Assembly: GCA_027063105.1 (NCBI GenBank)
Contig: JAMOSL010000107.1
Span: 1-9,951, forward strand
From: Campylobacteraceae bacterium
GTDB taxonomy: Bacteria; Campylobacterota; Campylobacteria; Campylobacterales; Sulfurovaceae
Length of the DNA stretch: 9,951 nucleotides
Reading direction: 5' to 3'
The position numbers and the translations under genes were made by a program. Positions 7,504-9,951 of the stretch are shown in pieces. Each line of letters starts with the position of its first letter. Positions within the stretch are counted from its first letter, which is position 1. The notes under the pieces are model-generated. The model was given only the letters and a program-made list of their open reading frames with translations, made no database searches and had not been told where the DNA came from.

Positions 7504-8304
7504 ATGAAAGAGTTAACTGTTTGCTGTCTACAACTTCCAACACTTGGAATGAACGCGACTAGATTAGAATTTTACCTAAAAAATGCTCATCAAAGAGGTG
7601 TTAAAATTATTCTTATTGGTGAATATGTCCTAAATCATTTCTTTAAAGAGTTAGTAGATATGCCAAAGAGCATGGTAAAAGAGCAGAGTGAAAAACATAT
7701 CAAGCTTCTAAAAGCCTTTGCTCTTCGTTATGATATAATATTTATTGCTCCAATTGTCAAAATTAGAAAAGATGAATATTATAAAGTTATAGCTAAAATC
7801 TCCCCACGAAGTATTATATATTATGAACAACAGATTCTAATACCATATACACATTGGAATGAAAAAAAATTCTTCTCAAATCCTATAAAAAAATTAATAC
7901 CACCACTCTCATTTATGATTAATGGATTCAAAGTTATGGTTATGTCAGGATTTGAATTACACTTTGACCCATTTTGGGAATATGTAACTAAGAAAAAGGT
8001 TGATATTGTCTTAATTCCTACATCTTCAACATTTGGTTCACATAATAGATGGAGAGAAATAATAAAAACTAAAGCTTTTCTTCATGGATGCTACATATTA
8101 AGAGCTAACCGTTTAGGAGAGTATCAAGATGGAGATATTAACTGGAAGTTTTATGGAGATAGTATGCTAGTTGACCCAGAAGGTGAGGTCGAAATGATGC
8201 TAGAAGATAGAGAATCTATGCTAATAGAAACCATAGAAAAATCAAAGATAATAGAACATAGAAAAAGTTGGCGATTTGAACAAGAATTGAAAGCCAGAGA
8301 ATAA
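7504..8304 (+). CDS. Nitrilase-superfamily (carbon-nitrogen hydrolase) protein, apparently lacking catalytic Lys and Cys
   Basis: A 266-residue protein with the layout of the carbon-nitrogen hydrolase superfamily: an N-terminal CLQLPTLGMN strand-turn (8-17), GEYV with the triad Glu40, a Y-x-x-x-x-L segment at 107-112, an E-x-x-F second-Glu region (Glu120), the strand-elbow segment VMSGFELHF at 146-154, and the C-terminal RANRLGE at 200-206. In active members the second segment reads Y-R-K-x-H-L and the third I-C-Y-E-x-x-F. Here those positions are Gln109 and Gly149, so both the catalytic Lys and the nucleophilic Cys seem absent. Spacings (69 and 40 residues) agree with family norms, so the alignment is fairly secure. 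The frame is intact, arguing for a retained non-hydrolytic role rather than decay. Being third in a coupled metY-metX cluster points to sulfur or methionine metabolism, but no function can be assigned. Confidence 0.82.
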   Translation: MKELTVCCLQLPTLGMNATRLEFYLKNAHQRGVKIILIGEYVLNHFFKELVDMPKSMVKEQSEKHIKLLKAFALRYDIIFIAPIVKIRKDEYYKVIAKISPRSIIYYEQQILIPYTHWNEKKFFSNPIKKLIPPLSFMINGFKVMVMSGFELHFDPFWEYVTKKKVDIVLIPTSSTFGSHNRWREIIKTKAFLHGCYILRANRLGEYQDGDINWKFYGDSMLVDPEGEVEMMLEDRESMLIETIEKSKIIEHRKSWRFEQELKARE

Positions 8305-8357
8305 AAGTAGCATTTAGCTATAATCACAAAAATAATATTTTAGGAGTATATAATAAT
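8305..8357 (+). promoter_or_regulatory. Promoter and Shine-Dalgarno of ychF
   Basis: A perfect sigma-70 -10 hexamer TATAAT occurs at 8319-8324, the best in the window, with no clear -35; transcription would begin near 8331. AGGAG at 8342-8346 is a strong Shine-Dalgarno but sits 11 bases before the ychF ATG, slightly long. A short TAGC/GCTA hairpin (8308-8320) has no T-run and is not a convincing terminator for the upstream cluster. Confidence 0.6.
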
Positions 8358-9461
8358 ATGGGATTAGGAATAGGACTAGTAGGACTTCCAAATGTAGGAA
8401 AATCAACAACATTTAATGCTCTTACAAAAGCACAAAATGCAGAGAGTGCAAACTATCCGTTTTGTACAATTGAACCAAATAAAGCTGTTGTACCTGTACC
8501 AGACAAAAGATTAGAAGAGTTAGCAAAAATTGTAAATCCAGAAAGAATTCAACACTCTACACTAGATTTTGTAGATATTGCAGGTCTTGTTAAGGGTGCA
8601 AGTAAAGGTGAAGGATTAGGAAATAAATTTCTTACAAATATTAGAGAAACAGAAGTTATTTTAGAGATAGTTAGATGTTTTGAAGATGAAAATATTACTC
8701 ATGTAGAAGGTTCTATTGACCCACTTAGAGATATAGAAATTATAGAACAAGAGTTACTATTTGCTGATATTGAATCTTTACAAAAAAGAATAGATAATGT
8801 TAGTAAAAAAGCAAGAGGAAATGATAAAGAAGCAAAAGCTCAATTAATCATAGCAGAAACTTTAATGGAATTTATTGCAGAAGGAAATCCTGTATCAAAT
8901 TTTGATGGATTTGAAGATGAAGTATTTCTAAATATGAACAAAGAGATGAGACTCTTAACTAGCAAAGAAATTATATATGGTGCAAATGTTGATGAAGATG
9001 GACTTGAAGAAGATAATGAATTTGTTTTAGCTTTAAAAAATTATGCATCTAAACATAATAGAGAAGTTATTAAACTATGTGCTAAAATAGAAGAAGAGAT
9101 GGTAGAGTTTGATGAAGAAGAAAAAACAGAAATGTTAGAGTCTTTGGGTGTTAAAGAGTCAGGACTAGACCAAATTATTCATAAAGGCTTTGATAAATTA
9201 GGTCTTATGAGTTATTTTACTGCTGGAGTTAAAGAGGTAAGAGCGTGGACTATTAAGAAAAATACAACTGCGCCAAAATCTGCTGCTGTTATTCATAATG
9301 ATTTTGAAAAAGGATTTATTAGAGCTGAAGTTATATCTTATAATGATTTTATAGAATTTCAAGGTGATTCAGGGGCTAAAGATGCAGGTAAAATGAGACT
9401 TGAAGGCAAAGAGTATATTGTTCAAGATGGTGATGTTATGCATTTCAGGTTTAATGTTTAG
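8358..9461 (+). CDS. ychF: Redox/ribosome-associated ATPase YchF (Obg family, OLA1-type)
   Basis: A 367-residue TRAFAC-class P-loop NTPase, typical YchF length. G1 motif GLPNVGKST is at 9-17, switch II DIAG at 73-76 within DFVDIAGLVKGASKGEGLGN. In place of the GTPase NKxD motif it has NVDE at 210-213, the N-x-x-E form that makes YchF/OLA1 prefer ATP. A coiled-coil insertion spans roughly 125-200, and the C-terminal TGS domain occupies about 284-366, starting at YFTAGVKEVRAWTI and ending at DGDVMHFRFNV. Known family roles include ribosome binding and modulation of translation and oxidative-stress responses; the protein is cytoplasmic. It has its own promoter and is followed after 10 bases by the DUF302 gene. 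Nothing in it departs from the family. Confidence 0.97.
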   Translation: MGLGIGLVGLPNVGKSTTFNALTKAQNAESANYPFCTIEPNKAVVPVPDKRLEELAKIVNPERIQHSTLDFVDIAGLVKGASKGEGLGNKFLTNIRETEVILEIVRCFEDENITHVEGSIDPLRDIEIIEQELLFADIESLQKRIDNVSKKARGNDKEAKAQLIIAETLMEFIAEGNPVSNFDGFEDEVFLNMNKEMRLLTSKEIIYGANVDEDGLEEDNEFVLALKNYASKHNREVIKLCAKIEEEMVEFDEEEKTEMLESLGVKESGLDQIIHKGFDKLGLMSYFTAGVKEVRAWTIKKNTTAPKSAAVIHNDFEKGFIRAEVISYNDFIEFQGDSGAKDAGKMRLEGKEYIVQDGDVMHFRFNV

Positions 9462-9471
9462 GTATTAAAAT

Positions 9472-9951
9472 ATGAAAAAATTAATATCATGGACAATACT
9501 TATTTCTTTAATAGTTTATAGTGTTATGGCCATACGAAGTTGCAGTAGTGATGGAGATAGTAATAGTACCACTAAGAGAAGTAAAGGTATATTTATTGAA
9601 GTTGTTGAAAGTAGATATAGCGTAAAAGATGGTGTTGATAAATTTGAAAAACTATTAGATGAAAATGGGTTATCTCTTTTTCAAATTATAGATCATGCAC
9701 AAAATGCTAAAAATGTAAATTTACATATTTTACCAGAAACCGTAGTTGTATTTGGTAATCCTAAGATGGGTTCATTACTGATGAAATGTAATCCTAGTAT
9801 GGGAATGGATTTACCTCTAAAAATGTTATTCTATTCAGATTATGAGGGGAGAAATTGGGTATCATATACAAATCCAGAATATTATACGCTAAAACATAAT
9901 ATTAAAGATAAACAGTGTTTAGAGATAATTAGAAAAGCTCATATAGCATTG
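9472..9951 (+). CDS. Exported or membrane-anchored DUF302 domain protein (partial, cut by window end)
   Basis: An open frame of 160 codons with no stop before the right edge, so the C-terminus is missing. Residues 1-20 (two Lys, then a hydrophobic stretch to VMA) form a signal peptide or anchor. Cys24 follows in IRSC; Arg at -2 fits the lipoprotein box poorly, so lipidation is uncertain and cleavage after VMA is an alternative. A Ser/Asp-rich linker (25-38) leads to a DUF302 domain: FGNPKMGSLLMKCNPSMGMDLPLKMLFY at about 94-121 in separated family motifs, then NWVSYTNPEYY at 128-138. DUF302 is a small alpha/beta domain of unknown function, often in periplasmic proteins of sulfur- and heme-rich bacteria. 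The weak Shine-Dalgarno TAGG overlaps the ychF stop, 9 bases before the ATG, so it is probably co-transcribed with ychF. Confidence 0.88.
   Translation, partial: MKKLISWTILISLIVYSVMAIRSCSSDGDSNSTTKRSKGIFIEVVESRYSVKDGVDKFEKLLDENGLSLFQIIDHAQNAKNVNLHILPETVVVFGNPKMGSLLMKCNPSMGMDLPLKMLFYSDYEGRNWVSYTNPEYYTLKHNIKDKQCLEIIRKAHIAL

Noticed and set aside
7862..7869. A8 run (with similar A8 and T8 runs near 2886 and 7345) as phase-variation tracts
   Set aside because: Epsilonproteobacterial phase variation usually uses longer poly-G/C tracts; runs of eight A or T are expected in coding sequence this AT-rich, and all frames are intact.
8308..8320. TAGC-ATTTA-GCTA hairpin after the nitrilase-like gene, considered as a terminator
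   Set aside because: Only four base pairs, no following T-run, and it overlaps the TATAAT of the ychF promoter.
8358..9461. NVDE instead of NKxD in YchF as an anomaly
   Set aside because: This is the normal form in the YchF/OLA1 family and explains its preference for ATP.
1..9951. Mobile element, defence system, CRISPR array or genomic island
   Set aside because: No transposase, integrase, direct-repeat array, tRNA or compositional break was seen; most genes are core metabolism or housekeeping.

Overview
The window is very AT-rich, gene-dense and without introns, and reads as a chromosomal segment of a Campylobacterota (epsilonproteobacterial) species. This is inferred from base composition, from protein similarity recalled from memory (no search was run), and from the dapA-then-short-chain-dehydrogenase order also known in Campylobacter. 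Genus cannot be fixed; a free-living Arcobacter- or Sulfurimonas-like organism would fit. No tRNA, rRNA, CRISPR array, insertion sequence or phage gene was seen, and no stretch longer than about 115 bases lacks a gene.

Layout. Positions 16-2177 hold a leftward operon: dapA (first step of diaminopimelate/lysine synthesis), fabL (enoyl-ACP reductase of the FabL type, translationally coupled to dapA) and a small exported DUF1566 protein. A 114-base divergent region (2178-2291) separates it from a rightward gene for a 924-residue SUV3-like helicase (2292-5066). After a 72-base gap comes a tight rightward cluster, metY-metX-nitrilase-like gene (5139-8304), with gaps of 3 and 1 bases. A new promoter with a perfect TATAAT precedes ychF (8358-9461), followed 10 bases later by a DUF302 gene that runs off the right edge.

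How the genes relate. metX and metY form a direct-sulfhydrylation route: homoserine to O-acetylhomoserine to homocysteine, using sulfide. dapA uses aspartate semialdehyde for the other branch of the aspartate family, so two branches of one pathway flank the helicase, though in separate, divergent transcription units. FabL and YchF are housekeeping functions.

The two items most worth following up are the helicase and the third gene of the met cluster. The helicase closely resembles mitochondrial SUV3 (core and C-terminal region) but carries an unassigned N-terminal half of about 430 residues and a C-terminal four-cysteine motif. The met-cluster protein has a nitrilase-superfamily fold signature in which the catalytic lysine and cysteine positions appear to be glutamine and glycine, suggesting a non-catalytic member. 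Neither is proven novel from the sequence alone.
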